Below are positions 51,549-60,674 of a stretch of 64,000 nt of DNA, piece after piece. The first letter of the stretch is position 1. Each line of letters begins with the position of its first letter. Origin of the DNA: Bacillota bacterium (lineage in GTDB: Bacteria; Bacillota; Clostridia; Lachnospirales; Lachnospiraceae). The position numbers were made by a program, and so were the translations under genes. The notes beneath the pieces are model-generated. The model was not told where the DNA came from, did no database searches, and saw only the letters and a list, made by a program, of their open reading frames with translations. The stretch lies in assembly GCA_023414355.1 (NCBI GenBank), contig JAEZOB010000042.1:186001-250000 (forward strand), given 5' to 3'.

Positions 51549-52586
51549 ATGGATTCAACTTTGTCTTACAGCGGAATCAACACTAAGGTGAAAGCAATGC
51601 ACCCTAAGCTGATCAGTCAGGATGATTATCAGAAAATTTCGAATATCGATACTGTTCCTGACTTAATTGCTTTTTTAAAAAAGCATCCGGGCTATACTGA
51701 ATTCTTTCAGAAGTATGATGAACGCGAGATTCACAGAGGTGAAGCAGAGCGCGTTCTGATTAACAGCCTATATATGGATTACACTAAAGTTTATCGTTTT
51801 GCAAACGATGACCAGCGTTTGGATTTACGCCTGGTATTTTTCCGTTATGAGATCAATGTTCTTAAAACCTGTATCAGGTTAATTCATAATAAGGAAAATT
51901 CCTATGATTTATCTGTGTTTCAACCATTTTTTAGTAAACATTCTCAAATTAATGTCGCCTCACTATCCTCATCCCGTTCGATGGATGAATATATTCAGAA
52001 CTTAAAGGGAACCGAATATTATACGCTGCTAAGTAAGCTGCATGCTAAACCCGGCTTAACCTCTTTTGATTATGAAATGACCCTTGATGTTTATTATTTC
52101 ACAAAGTCGTGGAGGTTGAAGGATACCGTTTTGTCCAAAAACAGCCAAAAAGCGTTTACACAGCGTATGGGTACAGAAATCGATCTATTGAATATCATGT
52201 GGATATATCGATCTAAAAAAATGTATGATATGAACGCCGCTCAGATCTTTACCTATCTGATTCCAGTGAATTATAAGCTTAATCCTGCACAACTCTCTCG
52301 TCTTGTGCAGGCGGTCACGATTGATGAATTTCTGAATCACCTAAATGGTACGAAATACAAGAAATTCATAGAATTTCTTAAAAACGGAACGATGGAATTT
52401 GAATATAACCGCATTATGAAAAAGATTTACCAAACTAATATCGCAAGGTATCCCGCGTCCATGACATCGGTTAATTACTATCTCTTCCTAAAGGATATGG
52501 AAATCAGTCGGTTAACCTCTGCTTTGGAATGTATCAGATACGGTCTGGAACAAAAGAAAAAGCTGGATTATATTCTGCAATTATAG
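51549..52586 (+). CDS. V/A-type ATPase subunit C, operon 2
   Basis: A 345-residue helical subunit of the V0-d/archaeal C family. The N-terminal LSYSGINTKVKAMHPKLISQDDYQKISN is the family pattern. It comes second in the operon, before I, unlike in operon 1. AAGGAGGG precedes the start. It is translated 18 nt upstream of the I subunit. Confidence 0.9.
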   Translation: MDSTLSYSGINTKVKAMHPKLISQDDYQKISNIDTVPDLIAFLKKHPGYTEFFQKYDEREIHRGEAERVLINSLYMDYTKVYRFANDDQRLDLRLVFFRYEINVLKTCIRLIHNKENSYDLSVFQPFFSKHSQINVASLSSSRSMDEYIQNLKGTEYYTLLSKLHAKPGLTSFDYEMTLDVYYFTKSWRLKDTVLSKNSQKAFTQRMGTEIDLLNIMWIYRSKKMYDMNAAQIFTYLIPVNYKLNPAQLSRLVQAVTIDEFLNHLNGTKYKKFIEFLKNGTMEFEYNRIMKKIYQTNIARYPASMTSVNYYLFLKDMEISRLTSALECIRYGLEQKKKLDYILQL

Positions 52587-52604
52587 AACTGGAGGTGTGA
52601 ATGA

Positions 52605-54503
52605 ATGATTGAGAAAATGAGATTTCTCAGTATTACCGGTCCAAAGGAAGATTTTGACCGCGTAGTGAATAAATATCTGACAAAATATGATATTCATTTG
52701 GAGAATGCGCTCACCGAGCTTAGTACCTCCTACAATTTAAAGCCTTTTGTGGAGAATAATCCGTACAAGGAATTAATCGCAAAATCAGAAGATCTTGTGA
52801 AGAAGCTGGAACCCGGTGAAGAAATCAAAGGTGAGCTGATGTCTGTCAGTGAAGCAACTAACATAATCAATGCGGCATATGACACCCTATCTGACCTAAA
52901 TGAACGAAAAAAGGAATTAAAATCACAAAGACATGAATGTAACGAGCTTTTGCTCCAGATTGAACACTTTAGACATCTGGACTATGACATTCATCAAATT
53001 ATAAATCTGAAGTTCATAAAATACCGCTTTGGTAAGGTACCGCACGAATTTTATACCCGCTTTTCCAAATATGTGTATGAGAACCTGACCACCGTATTCT
53101 ATGAATGCGAACGTGACAGAGATTATGTCTGGGGTATTTATTTTGTTCCGGCGAATGAAGCAGTTAAGATCGATGCCATCTATGCTTCCATGCATTTTGA
53201 ACGAGTAAAGCTCCCCGATGCCTATGAGGGTACCCCGGAGGAATCCTTCAACTCCATCATGTCAAAGATTAACGAACTGAATACTGAATTGAATACGATT
53301 TATGATGAAATCAAAGTGAGACTGAACAGTATATCCGATCAGCTTCTACTTGCTCATCATACAGTAACGGTATTGTCTAAGAATTTTGATGTTCGAAAGC
53401 TTGCTGCCTGTACCAGAGATAAAGGTAAGAATGATGTATTCTACATCATCTGCGGATGGATCACAGAAAAGGATTCCGGAGTACTTTTGAAAGAAGCAGA
53501 AAAGGATTCGCAGGTTTATGTCGTTATTGATGACGGACAGTCTGACGAAGACAAGAAGCCTCCGACGAAGCTTAAGAATTTAAAGCTCTTCAAGCCCTTT
53601 GAAATGTTTATTAAAATGTACGGTTTACCGGCCTATAACGAGATCGACCCCACTTCTTTTGTAGCGATCACCTATTCCATTATATTCGGGATCATGTTCG
53701 GTGATGTTGGCCAGGGCTTGTGTCTGGTCATTGGCGGATTTCTGATTTATAAGCTTGCCAAGATGAGTCTTGCGGCGATTATCTCCCTCGCCGGAGTATT
53801 TTCAACCATTTTTGGTATCCTGTATGGAAGTGTGTTCGGCTTTGAAGATTGGATCAAGCCAATCTGGTTGTCCCCCAGAGAAAATGTTATGACAATGCTG
53901 ATCACAGCCGTCGGGTTCGGTGTATTTTTAATCATCGTCTCCATGTTGATCAATATCGTAAATGGCATTAAGGCCAGAGATTGGGGACGTGTCCTTTTTG
54001 ATACCAACGGGGTAGCCGGACTGGTATTTTACGGTATGCTGATTGCCTGTGTTCTTTTAGTATTCACAGGACATGCTTTACCGGCAATCATCTTCTTTAT
54101 TTTATTCTTTCTCCTGCCATTGGTACTGATCTTCTTCCGCGAGCCTTTGACTCATATCCTGGAAAGAAAAAAGCAGATCATGCCGGAACATAAAGGAATG
54201 TTTTTTGTCGAGTCAGCTTTTGAGCTGTTCGAGGTGCTACTCAGTTACCTGACCAATACCATCTCCTTTCTTCGTATCGGAGCCTTTGCATTAAGCCACG
54301 CGGCGATGATGGGTGTTGTTATGATTATGGCAGGTGCTGAAAATCCGAATATCGTTATAATCATTATCGGTAACATCATCGTTGCCGGTATGGAAGGTCT
54401 GGTCGTCGGTATTCAGGTACTTCGTCTTGAGTACTACGAGATGTTCAGCCGCTTCTATAAGGGTACAGGTAAAGAGTTTAAACCATATAAGGGCATGAAA
54501 TAA
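52605..54503 (+). CDS. V/A-type ATPase subunit I (a), operon 2
   Basis: A 632-residue subunit with an N-terminal stator domain (about 1-350) and seven or eight membrane helices. The essential arginine is in TISFLRIGAFALSHAAMM, a form closer to the eukaryotic-like SYLRLWALSLAHA type than the SYSRLLALGLA of operon 1. FGIMFGDVGQGL and the C-terminal EYYEMFSRFYKGTGKEFKPY are typical. The two I subunits are therefore from different branches. Confidence 0.95.
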   Translation: MIEKMRFLSITGPKEDFDRVVNKYLTKYDIHLENALTELSTSYNLKPFVENNPYKELIAKSEDLVKKLEPGEEIKGELMSVSEATNIINAAYDTLSDLNERKKELKSQRHECNELLLQIEHFRHLDYDIHQIINLKFIKYRFGKVPHEFYTRFSKYVYENLTTVFYECERDRDYVWGIYFVPANEAVKIDAIYASMHFERVKLPDAYEGTPEESFNSIMSKINELNTELNTIYDEIKVRLNSISDQLLLAHHTVTVLSKNFDVRKLAACTRDKGKNDVFYIICGWITEKDSGVLLKEAEKDSQVYVVIDDGQSDEDKKPPTKLKNLKLFKPFEMFIKMYGLPAYNEIDPTSFVAITYSIIFGIMFGDVGQGLCLVIGGFLIYKLAKMSLAAIISLAGVFSTIFGILYGSVFGFEDWIKPIWLSPRENVMTMLITAVGFGVFLIIVSMLINIVNGIKARDWGRVLFDTNGVAGLVFYGMLIACVLLVFTGHALPAIIFFILFFLLPLVLIFFREPLTHILERKKQIMPEHKGMFFVESAFELFEVLLSYLTNTISFLRIGAFALSHAAMMGVVMIMAGAENPNIVIIIIGNIIVAGMEGLVVGIQVLRLEYYEMFSRFYKGTGKEFKPYKGMK

Positions 54504-54637
54504 GCCTGCAGAAATCTAGAATTATCCTGAAGAACCGTACATGATCATAATAGAATGCTCACTACTTGTTCTTCTCTAATTAATTGAAATGCTGTTAATT
54601 AAAAAATCTTAAAATCAAACTTAAGGAGGAAATTATT

Positions 54638-55060
54638 ATGGCAACTAAAATCGTTATTGTAATCGCATTATTACTCAGCATCGTTATTCCTTTCGGAGCA
54701 TTTTTAGCAAGTAAAAGAACCAAAGGTGGCTTAAAGGCATCCATCGGCTTCAATGTCTTCTTATTTTTCAGTATTCTGATCCTTGCAAATGTCATGATGT
54801 TCTCCGGTCATACTGCTTTTGCTGCTTCCACAGCAACTGCTGCAACCGGAACTGACAGTTGGAAGTACATCGCTGCTGCTCTTTCCACTGGCTTATCCTG
54901 TATTGGTGGCGGTATCGCAGTAGCAAGTGCAGCTTCTGCAGCATTAGGCGCAATTAGTGAAGACTCTTCCATCATGGGTAAATCCTTAATCTTCGTAGCT
55001 TTGGCAGAAGGTATTGCTCTTTACGGTTTGATTGTATCCTTTACAATATTAGGTCAGTAA
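54638..55060 (+). CDS. V/A-type ATPase rotor subunit K, operon 2
   Basis: A 140-residue membrane protein. Helices lie at about residues 5-23 and 37-55, then a loop FAASTATAATGTD, then a typical c-type hairpin (76-104 and 115-138) with E124 in LAEGIALYGL as the ion carboxylate. The first hairpin lacks the Gly-rich pattern and shows no internal repeat with the second. The LPGTQG and SQ sodium ligands of operon 1 K are absent, so a different ion or ring stoichiometry is possible. AAGGAGGAAA precedes the ATG. Confidence 0.88.
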   Translation: MATKIVIVIALLLSIVIPFGAFLASKRTKGGLKASIGFNVFLFFSILILANVMMFSGHTAFAASTATAATGTDSWKYIAAALSTGLSCIGGGIAVASAASAALGAISEDSSIMGKSLIFVALAEGIALYGLIVSFTILGQ

Positions 55061-55085
55061 TCTATCAGATTTGGAGGGATACTGT

Positions 55086-55394
55086 ATGCGTATGTATCTT
55101 ATCAGCGATAATATTGATACTTATACTGGTATGAAGCTTGCTGGTGTAAGCGGTGTTGTGGTTCATACCAAGCCGGAATTGAAGGACGAACTGGATAAAG
55201 TGCTTGCCGATAAGACGATAGGCATTATTCTGATTACTGAAAAATTAAGTAATGAGTTCCCTGAGATCATCAATGATGTAAAACTGAACAAACGAATTCC
55301 ATTGATCGTGGAGATTCCGGATCGACATGGAACAGGACGAAAGCCCAATTTTATTACCGACTATGTCAATTCTGCAATTGGATTAAAATTGTAA
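55086..55394 (+). CDS. V/A-type ATPase subunit F, operon 2
   Basis: A 102-residue stalk subunit. RMYLISDNIDTYTGMKLAGVSGVVV, IGIILITEKL and PLIVEIPDRHGTGR follow the family fold. The ATG at 55086 has GGAGGGA 7 nt upstream; an earlier in-frame codon at 55071 lacks a site. It lies between K and E. Confidence 0.9.
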   Translation: MRMYLISDNIDTYTGMKLAGVSGVVVHTKPELKDELDKVLADKTIGIILITEKLSNEFPEIINDVKLNKRIPLIVEIPDRHGTGRKPNFITDYVNSAIGLKL

Positions 55395-55415
55395 TCTCCG
55401 GAAAGGTAGGTCAAT

Positions 55416-55982
55416 ATGACTCTTGATGAAAAATTAGATCATTTCTATTCCTCGGTAATTGACAGTGCAACCAAGCAAAATATCGAGATTGTTGAAGAAT
55501 ATAAGAAAACGCTGCAAAAGAATTACGAGGAACGTAAGGATGCTGCTCTGCGCAAGGCAGAAGCCAATTTCCGCATGGCATCCGACAATATCATTCGCGA
55601 AAGAAATCGTAAGCTTTCTGCGGAAGCAATGGAAATCAGACGTAAGGTTTTAGAAAAGACTGCCGAGATTTCTGATCGTGTATTTGATGCTGTCAGGATT
55701 AAATTGACGGAATTCATGAATACTCCCGACTATGATGATTTATTGTGTACACGGATAAAAAATGCCGCAGGCTTTGCCCATGGTGATGCAATTACTGTCT
55801 ATATCAACCCCTCAGATGAGAAGAAAATTAAAACCCTAGAAGAAAAAACAGGCGTTTCCCTTACGGTTAGTGACCGTGATTTTATCGGCGGTACCCGTGC
55901 TGTAATTCCTTCCCGCAGTATTCTGATCGATAATTCATTTTTAACTAAGTTGGAAGAAGCAAAGAGTTCCTTCACTCTTTAG
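55416..55982 (+). CDS. V/A-type ATPase subunit E, operon 2
   Basis: A 188-residue peripheral stalk subunit with an N-terminal coiled coil rich in Arg, Lys and Glu (about 15-90) and a C-terminal globular domain containing VSDRDFIGGTRAVIPSRSILIDNSF, the conserved E-subunit region. It follows F by 21 nt and precedes A by 25 nt. Confidence 0.9.
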   Translation: MTLDEKLDHFYSSVIDSATKQNIEIVEEYKKTLQKNYEERKDAALRKAEANFRMASDNIIRERNRKLSAEAMEIRRKVLEKTAEISDRVFDAVRIKLTEFMNTPDYDDLLCTRIKNAAGFAHGDAITVYINPSDEKKIKTLEEKTGVSLTVSDRDFIGGTRAVIPSRSILIDNSFLTKLEEAKSSFTL

Positions 55983-56007
55983 ACTATGAAAGGGAGAGTT
56001 CGACCTT

Positions 56008-57774
56008 ATGAATTTAACAGGTAAAATATTTGGTATTAACGGACCAATCGTATATATCGGTGAAAATAAAGCCTTCAAGATGGGTGAAATGGTGCTTGTC
56101 GGAAAGGATAAGCTGGTGGGTGAGGTAATCGGTCTTACCACAGGTAAAACAACGATTCAGGTATACGAAGAGACCTCCGGACTACGTCCCGGGGATGAGG
56201 TATACGGAACCGGTGCTGCCATCTCAGTTACTCTCGCTCCCGGTATCATCAGCAATATCTTTGACGGTATCGAGCGTCCGTTACAGGAAATCGCAGCAAA
56301 ATCAGGCATGTTCATCTCCAGAGGTGTCAGTGTTGAATCCCTGGATACGAGAAAGCTTTGGGATGTACATGTAACTGTTCAGCCAGGAGATAAAGTATAT
56401 GGTGGCACAATTATTGCAGAGGTTCCTGAAACCCGTGCTATTGTGCATAAGTCCATGGTTCCTCCGGATGTAAACGGCACCGTCACGAAAGTAGTTCCTG
56501 ACGGACAATATACCATCAGTGATACGATTGTAACAATAGTAGATAATAAGGGGCAGGAAAAAGAATTGACCTTAACCCAGAAATGGCCGATCCGTGTACC
56601 GAGACCGACTGCAAAACGTTATCCTTCCGATCGTCCTCTGGTTACCGGTCAGAGAATTCTTGATACTCTCTTCCCTATATCCAAAGGCGGTACTGCTGCT
56701 ATTCCCGGCGGTTTCGGAACAGGTAAGACCATGACCCAGCATCAGCTGGCAAAATGGTGTGATGCCGACATCATTGTGTACATCGGTTGTGGCGAGCGTG
56801 GTAATGAGATGACCGAAGTACTGGAAGACTTTACTAAGCTGGTAGACCCTAAGAGCGGTAATCCGCTACTGGATCGAACCACTTTGATTGCTAACACCTC
56901 CAATATGCCGGTTGCTGCCCGTGAGGCAAGTATCTATACCGGTATCACTCTTGCAGAATATTATCGTGATATGGGTTATCATGTTGCTATCATGGCAGAC
57001 TCCACCTCTCGTTGGGCTGAAGCACTCAGAGAATTATCCGGACGTCTCGAGGAAATGCCCGCCGAGGAAGGTTTCCCGGCTTACCTTGCTTCCAGACTCT
57101 CCGCTTTCTATGAGAGAGCCGGTTTCATGCAGAACCTTAACTGGTCTGAGGGCAGCGTCTCCATCATCGGAGCCGTATCTCCCCAGGGCGGCGACTTTTC
57201 CGAACCTGTTACCCAGAATACCAAGCGATTTGTACGCTGCTTCTGGGCGCTTGATAAATCTTTGGCTTATGCGAGACATTTCCCTGCAATCCAATGGTTG
57301 ACCAGCTACAGCGAGTATTTAAATGATCTTGCACCCTGGTATACCAAAAATGTCGGGGAAGATTTCGTGGAATGCCGTAACCAAATCCTGAGTATCCTTA
57401 CCCAGGAAAGTCAACTAAATGAAATCGTTAAGTTGATCGGCAGTGATGTACTTCCGGACGATCAAAAGCTGGTACTTGAAATTGCCAAGGTAATCCGGCT
57501 CGGCTTCGTTCAGCAAAATGCTTACCACCCTTCCGATACCTATGTACCTATGGCAAAGCAGCTGAAAATGATGCAGACCATTCTCTACCTTTATCAGAAG
57601 TCCAGGCAATTGATTGACTTAAATATGCCGATGTCCCTGTTGAAGGAAGATAATGTGTTCGATAAAATTATCACGATTAAATATGATGTTGCGAATAACG
57701 AGCTTAATAAATTCGATGATTACAAGGTCATGATTGACGAGTTTTATAATAAGATCATGGCAAAGAATGCCTAA
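56008..57774 (+). CDS. V/A-type ATPase catalytic subunit A, operon 2
   Basis: A 588-residue catalytic subunit with Walker A GGFGTGKT (234-241; the usual second residue Pro or Ala is Gly), VYIGCGERGNEM, and ADSTSRWAEALRELSGRLEEMPAEEGFPAYL. The V/A insertion spans about 115-190. It is complete and should be active. It is clearly diverged from the A subunit of operon 1. A 149-nt gap with two hairpins separates it from B, unlike the one-base overlap in operon 1. Confidence 0.96.
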   Translation: MNLTGKIFGINGPIVYIGENKAFKMGEMVLVGKDKLVGEVIGLTTGKTTIQVYEETSGLRPGDEVYGTGAAISVTLAPGIISNIFDGIERPLQEIAAKSGMFISRGVSVESLDTRKLWDVHVTVQPGDKVYGGTIIAEVPETRAIVHKSMVPPDVNGTVTKVVPDGQYTISDTIVTIVDNKGQEKELTLTQKWPIRVPRPTAKRYPSDRPLVTGQRILDTLFPISKGGTAAIPGGFGTGKTMTQHQLAKWCDADIIVYIGCGERGNEMTEVLEDFTKLVDPKSGNPLLDRTTLIANTSNMPVAAREASIYTGITLAEYYRDMGYHVAIMADSTSRWAEALRELSGRLEEMPAEEGFPAYLASRLSAFYERAGFMQNLNWSEGSVSIIGAVSPQGGDFSEPVTQNTKRFVRCFWALDKSLAYARHFPAIQWLTSYSEYLNDLAPWYTKNVGEDFVECRNQILSILTQESQLNEIVKLIGSDVLPDDQKLVLEIAKVIRLGFVQQNAYHPSDTYVPMAKQLKMMQTILYLYQKSRQLIDLNMPMSLLKEDNVFDKIITIKYDVANNELNKFDDYKVMIDEFYNKIMAKNA

Positions 57775-57787
57775 TGGACAATGGGGG

Positions 57788-57907
57788 TAGTGTGAAGGAA
57801 AAGCATCTTCACACTATGGAAGAACTGCGATGTTCGTGCAATGGCACTCACACCTTGTTCTTCACCAATAAAGTAAAAATACTGTGAAGTATCAATATTA
57901 TTCACAG
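57788..57907 (+). promoter_or_regulatory. Two hairpins in the A-B intergenic gap
   Basis: A perfect 10-bp stem, TAGTGTGAAG (57788-57797) with CTTCACACTA (57807-57816), follows the A stop. A second stem, CTGTGAA (57882-57888) with TTCACAG (57901-57907), ends just before the B ribosome binding site GGAGG. Neither has a U-tract, so mRNA processing, stability or translational control is more likely than termination. Confidence 0.55.
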
Positions 57908-57923
57908 AATGGAGGTTACTTAA

Positions 57924-59315
57924 ATGTCGATAGAATATTTAGGACTGAGCGAAATTAACGGTCCTCTGATTGTTCTTGAGGGAATTCGCGATGCTTCCTT
58001 TGACGAGATCGTAGAATTGACCGTAGAAGGTAATAAGAAAAAACTAGGAAGAATTGTAGAGCTGTATGAGGATAAAGCGGTTATTCAGGTGTTCCAGGGA
58101 ACAGAGGATATGTCTCTGTTTAACACTCATACCAAGCTGACCGGTCATCCTATGGAGGTTTCTCTCTCTTCCGATATCCTGGGACGTGTTTTCAACGGTG
58201 TAGGACAGCCCATTGATGGATTAGGCAATATTGTAGCAGAGACCAAAAGGGACATCAACGGACAACCACTCAATCCTTGTACCAGAGAATATCCAAGAAA
58301 CTATATTAAAACAGGTATCTCAACCATTGATGCCTTAACTACCCTGATCCGCGGTCAGAAGCTTCCTATCTTCTCCGGCAATGGTCTTCCTCATGATCAG
58401 CTGGCAGCCCAGATTGTAAAACAGGCTTCCCTAGGGGAAGGCTCCGAGGAAGAGTTTGCAATTGTATTCGCAGCCATGGGTGTAAAGCATGATGTAGCCG
58501 ACTTCTTCCGCCGAACCTTTGAAGAAAGTGGTGCCAGCTCTCACGTCGTAATGTATTTGAACCTGGCCAATGATCCTGTTGTAGAACGTCTGATTACACC
58601 TAAGGTGGCATTAACCGCTGCTGAATACCTCGCTTTCGAGAAAGGAATGCATATTCTTGTAATTCTTACTGATATGACTTCTTTTGCAGAGGCAATGCGT
58701 GAGGTTTCCTCCTCCAAGGGTGAGATTCCTTCCAGAAAGGGTTATCCCGGATACTTATACAGTGAATTGGCAACGATTTATGAAAGAGCCGGAATCGTTC
58801 ATAATTGTAATGGATCTGTCACTCAGATCCCGATTTTAACCATGCCAAATGATGATATTACCCATCCGATCCCCGATCTTACCGGATATATTACAGAAGG
58901 TCAGATTGTTCTGGATCGTTCCCTTCATCAGAAGGCTGTCTATCCTCCGATCAGTATCCTGCCCTCTCTGTCCCGTCTGATGAAGGATGGTATCGGTAAA
59001 GGCTATACACGCGAGGATCATCAAGATCTGGCGAACCAGCTTTTCTCCTCCTATGCACGTGTAGGGGATGCCAGAGCTCTTGCCAGCGTAATCGGTGAGG
59101 ATGAGTTATCTCCTCTGGATAAGCTTTATCTGAAATTCGGATTAGCAATGGAGCAGGAATTTATCGCACAGGGCATGCATGAAGATCGTACGATTCTGCA
59201 GACTCTGGATAAGGGTTGGGAGCTGCTTGGTATTCTTCCCAGAGAAGAGCTCGACCGAATCGATACAAAGATCTTGGATCAGTATTATAAACCCAGAAAC
59301 TCCGTAAAGGAATAG
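57924..59315 (+). CDS. V/A-type ATPase subunit B, operon 2
   Basis: A 463-residue non-catalytic subunit. IFSGNGLPHDQLAAQIVKQA replaces the P-loop as normal. SRKGYPGYLYSELATIYERAG and SRLMKDGIGKGYTREDH form the interface. GGAGGT precedes the ATG. It is followed 10 nt later by subunit D. Confidence 0.96.
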   Translation: MSIEYLGLSEINGPLIVLEGIRDASFDEIVELTVEGNKKKLGRIVELYEDKAVIQVFQGTEDMSLFNTHTKLTGHPMEVSLSSDILGRVFNGVGQPIDGLGNIVAETKRDINGQPLNPCTREYPRNYIKTGISTIDALTTLIRGQKLPIFSGNGLPHDQLAAQIVKQASLGEGSEEEFAIVFAAMGVKHDVADFFRRTFEESGASSHVVMYLNLANDPVVERLITPKVALTAAEYLAFEKGMHILVILTDMTSFAEAMREVSSSKGEIPSRKGYPGYLYSELATIYERAGIVHNCNGSVTQIPILTMPNDDITHPIPDLTGYITEGQIVLDRSLHQKAVYPPISILPSLSRLMKDGIGKGYTREDHQDLANQLFSSYARVGDARALASVIGEDELSPLDKLYLKFGLAMEQEFIAQGMHEDRTILQTLDKGWELLGILPREELDRIDTKILDQYYKPRNSVKE

Positions 59316-59325
59316 AGGTGATCTC

Positions 59326-59949
59326 ATGAATCCGAATACCTTTCCCACCAAGGGTAACTTAATATTGGCTAAGAACTCTCTTAAGCTGGCAAAGCAGGGT
59401 TATGAATTGATGGATAAAAAACGTAATATTCTGATGCGTGAGCTCATGGAGCTGATAGATAAGGCGAAGGATGTACAGCAGGAAATCGACAGTACCTTCT
59501 CTTCTGCTTATATGTCATTACAGAAGGCGAATATAGAAATGGGAATCCGTAATATTCAGGAGATTAGTAACACTATTCCTGAAGAAAACTCGATAGAAAT
59601 CAAACAGCGAAGTGTTATGGGGACCGAAATTCCTCTTGTAGAGTACGATAATACTGTAAGTAAACCAACCTACGCTTTCTTCCAGACTAAGCTTTCTCTG
59701 GACGAAGCATCAAAACGCTTTATTAAGGTTAAGGAGCTTACCATTCGTCTTTCCAGTATTGAGAATTCAGCATACCGTCTTGCAACGAATATCAATAAAA
59801 CGCAAAAGCGTGCCAATGCCTTGAAAAACATTACTATTCCTTACTACACCGAGCTTACATCTGAAATTCAGAATGCTTTGGAGGAAAAGGAGCGCGAAGA
59901 GTTTACAAGACTTAAGGTGATCAAACGCCGAAAGACTGCAGCGGAGTAG
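59326..59949 (+). CDS. V/A-type ATPase subunit D, operon 2
   Basis: A 207-residue axle subunit. The N-terminal FPTKGNLILAKNSLKLAKQGYELMDKKRNILMREL is the family signature and long coiled coils occupy both ends. AGAGGTGATC lies upstream. It is the last gene of operon 2; no clear U-tract terminator follows, only a long hairpin element. Confidence 0.94.
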   Translation: MNPNTFPTKGNLILAKNSLKLAKQGYELMDKKRNILMRELMELIDKAKDVQQEIDSTFSSAYMSLQKANIEMGIRNIQEISNTIPEENSIEIKQRSVMGTEIPLVEYDNTVSKPTYAFFQTKLSLDEASKRFIKVKELTIRLSSIENSAYRLATNINKTQKRANALKNITIPYYTELTSEIQNALEEKEREEFTRLKVIKRRKTAAE

Positions 59950-60003
59950 ACGATAGCAATGATCAGATATTGAACAGGTTTTGCGATTAAAGTTATTTCA
60001 TTG

Positions 60004-60135
60004 GGTGAAGGTAATTCTCCCCTCTTTAAAAATTGCTTCTTCCGTCGCGCCGGTACTCCCTACTTTGTAAACAGGGAGCTACCGTCAGGCGCATACATCA
60101 GAAGAATTTTTTCAGAGGGAAGAACAACCTTCACC
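60004..60135 (-). repeat. Long hairpin element B with conserved apical motif
   Basis: GGTGAAGGT (60004-60012) pairs with ACCTTCACC (60127-60135), followed inward by further paired blocks CCCTCT/AGAGGG and AAAAATT/AATTTTT. On the minus strand two mismatched positions become G-U pairs. The apex on that strand is TATGCGCCTGACGG, TA-G-CTCCCT, an 11-nt loop, AGGGAG-TACCG, matching element A at 24.7 kb. It lies just after the V/A-ATPase operon 2, on the opposite strand. Confidence 0.7.
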
Positions 60136-60305
60136 TTTTTAATCCGTGGCGCAAAACCTGGGATTTACTTATCAAATAAAAGAATTCATCTTACACATTT
60201 TCATCCTTTATTACGATACCGTAAATGTGATTTAATAATCATATATAAAGGCACCATCTTTACACGTTTTTTCTACCGTGCAATGCCACATATTTCAATA
60301 ACATA

Positions 60306-60674
60306 TCATATAAAAAGACACCATCTAATCCCGTACTTATCTACCATGTCTGTCATCAATGGACTAAATTCACATGGGCCTAATGGAAATAAGATTTCGC
60401 TGCCCTCTTTCAATACTTCATAAGCTTTTCTCACTTTGCTCTCATTTCCTTCTCCGTAATGAAGGCAAAACTGCATTGTGTTACCAGTAATCATTGTATC
60501 ATCGTTCGCTTCCGCTACAGCTAATGTGTGCCCGCAGATATCAAGCTCTGCATGATAAAATGTATTGTCAGCGCTTTTGATATGGTACCCCAACTTAGCA
60601 TCAAAAGCTTGCATATATTGCTCTACAGCTTCCACGCTTCCCTTTGTATAAATCTGCATCATTGATCTTTTCAT
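60306..60674 (-). CDS. PhnB-like VOC-superfamily protein
   Basis: A 122-residue protein of the PhnB/3-demethylubiquinone methyltransferase-like branch of the VOC fold (PF06983). Segments such as YTKGSVEAVEQYMQAF, FYHAELDICGHTLAVAE and MQFCLHYG are typical. The function of this branch is largely unknown. The ATG at 60674 has GGTGGAGGA upstream; the longer ORF to 60692 includes that site and is rejected. Confidence 0.82.
   Translation of the reverse strand: MKRSMMQIYTKGSVEAVEQYMQAFDAKLGYHIKSADNTFYHAELDICGHTLAVAEANDDTMITGNTMQFCLHYGEGNESKVRKAYEVLKEGSEILFPLGPCEFSPLMTDMVDKYGIRWCLFI

Noticed and set aside
60001..60423. Plus-strand ORF over element B
   Set aside because: It reads through the hairpin element and into the opposite strand of the PhnB-like gene; no ribosome binding site and no family resemblance.
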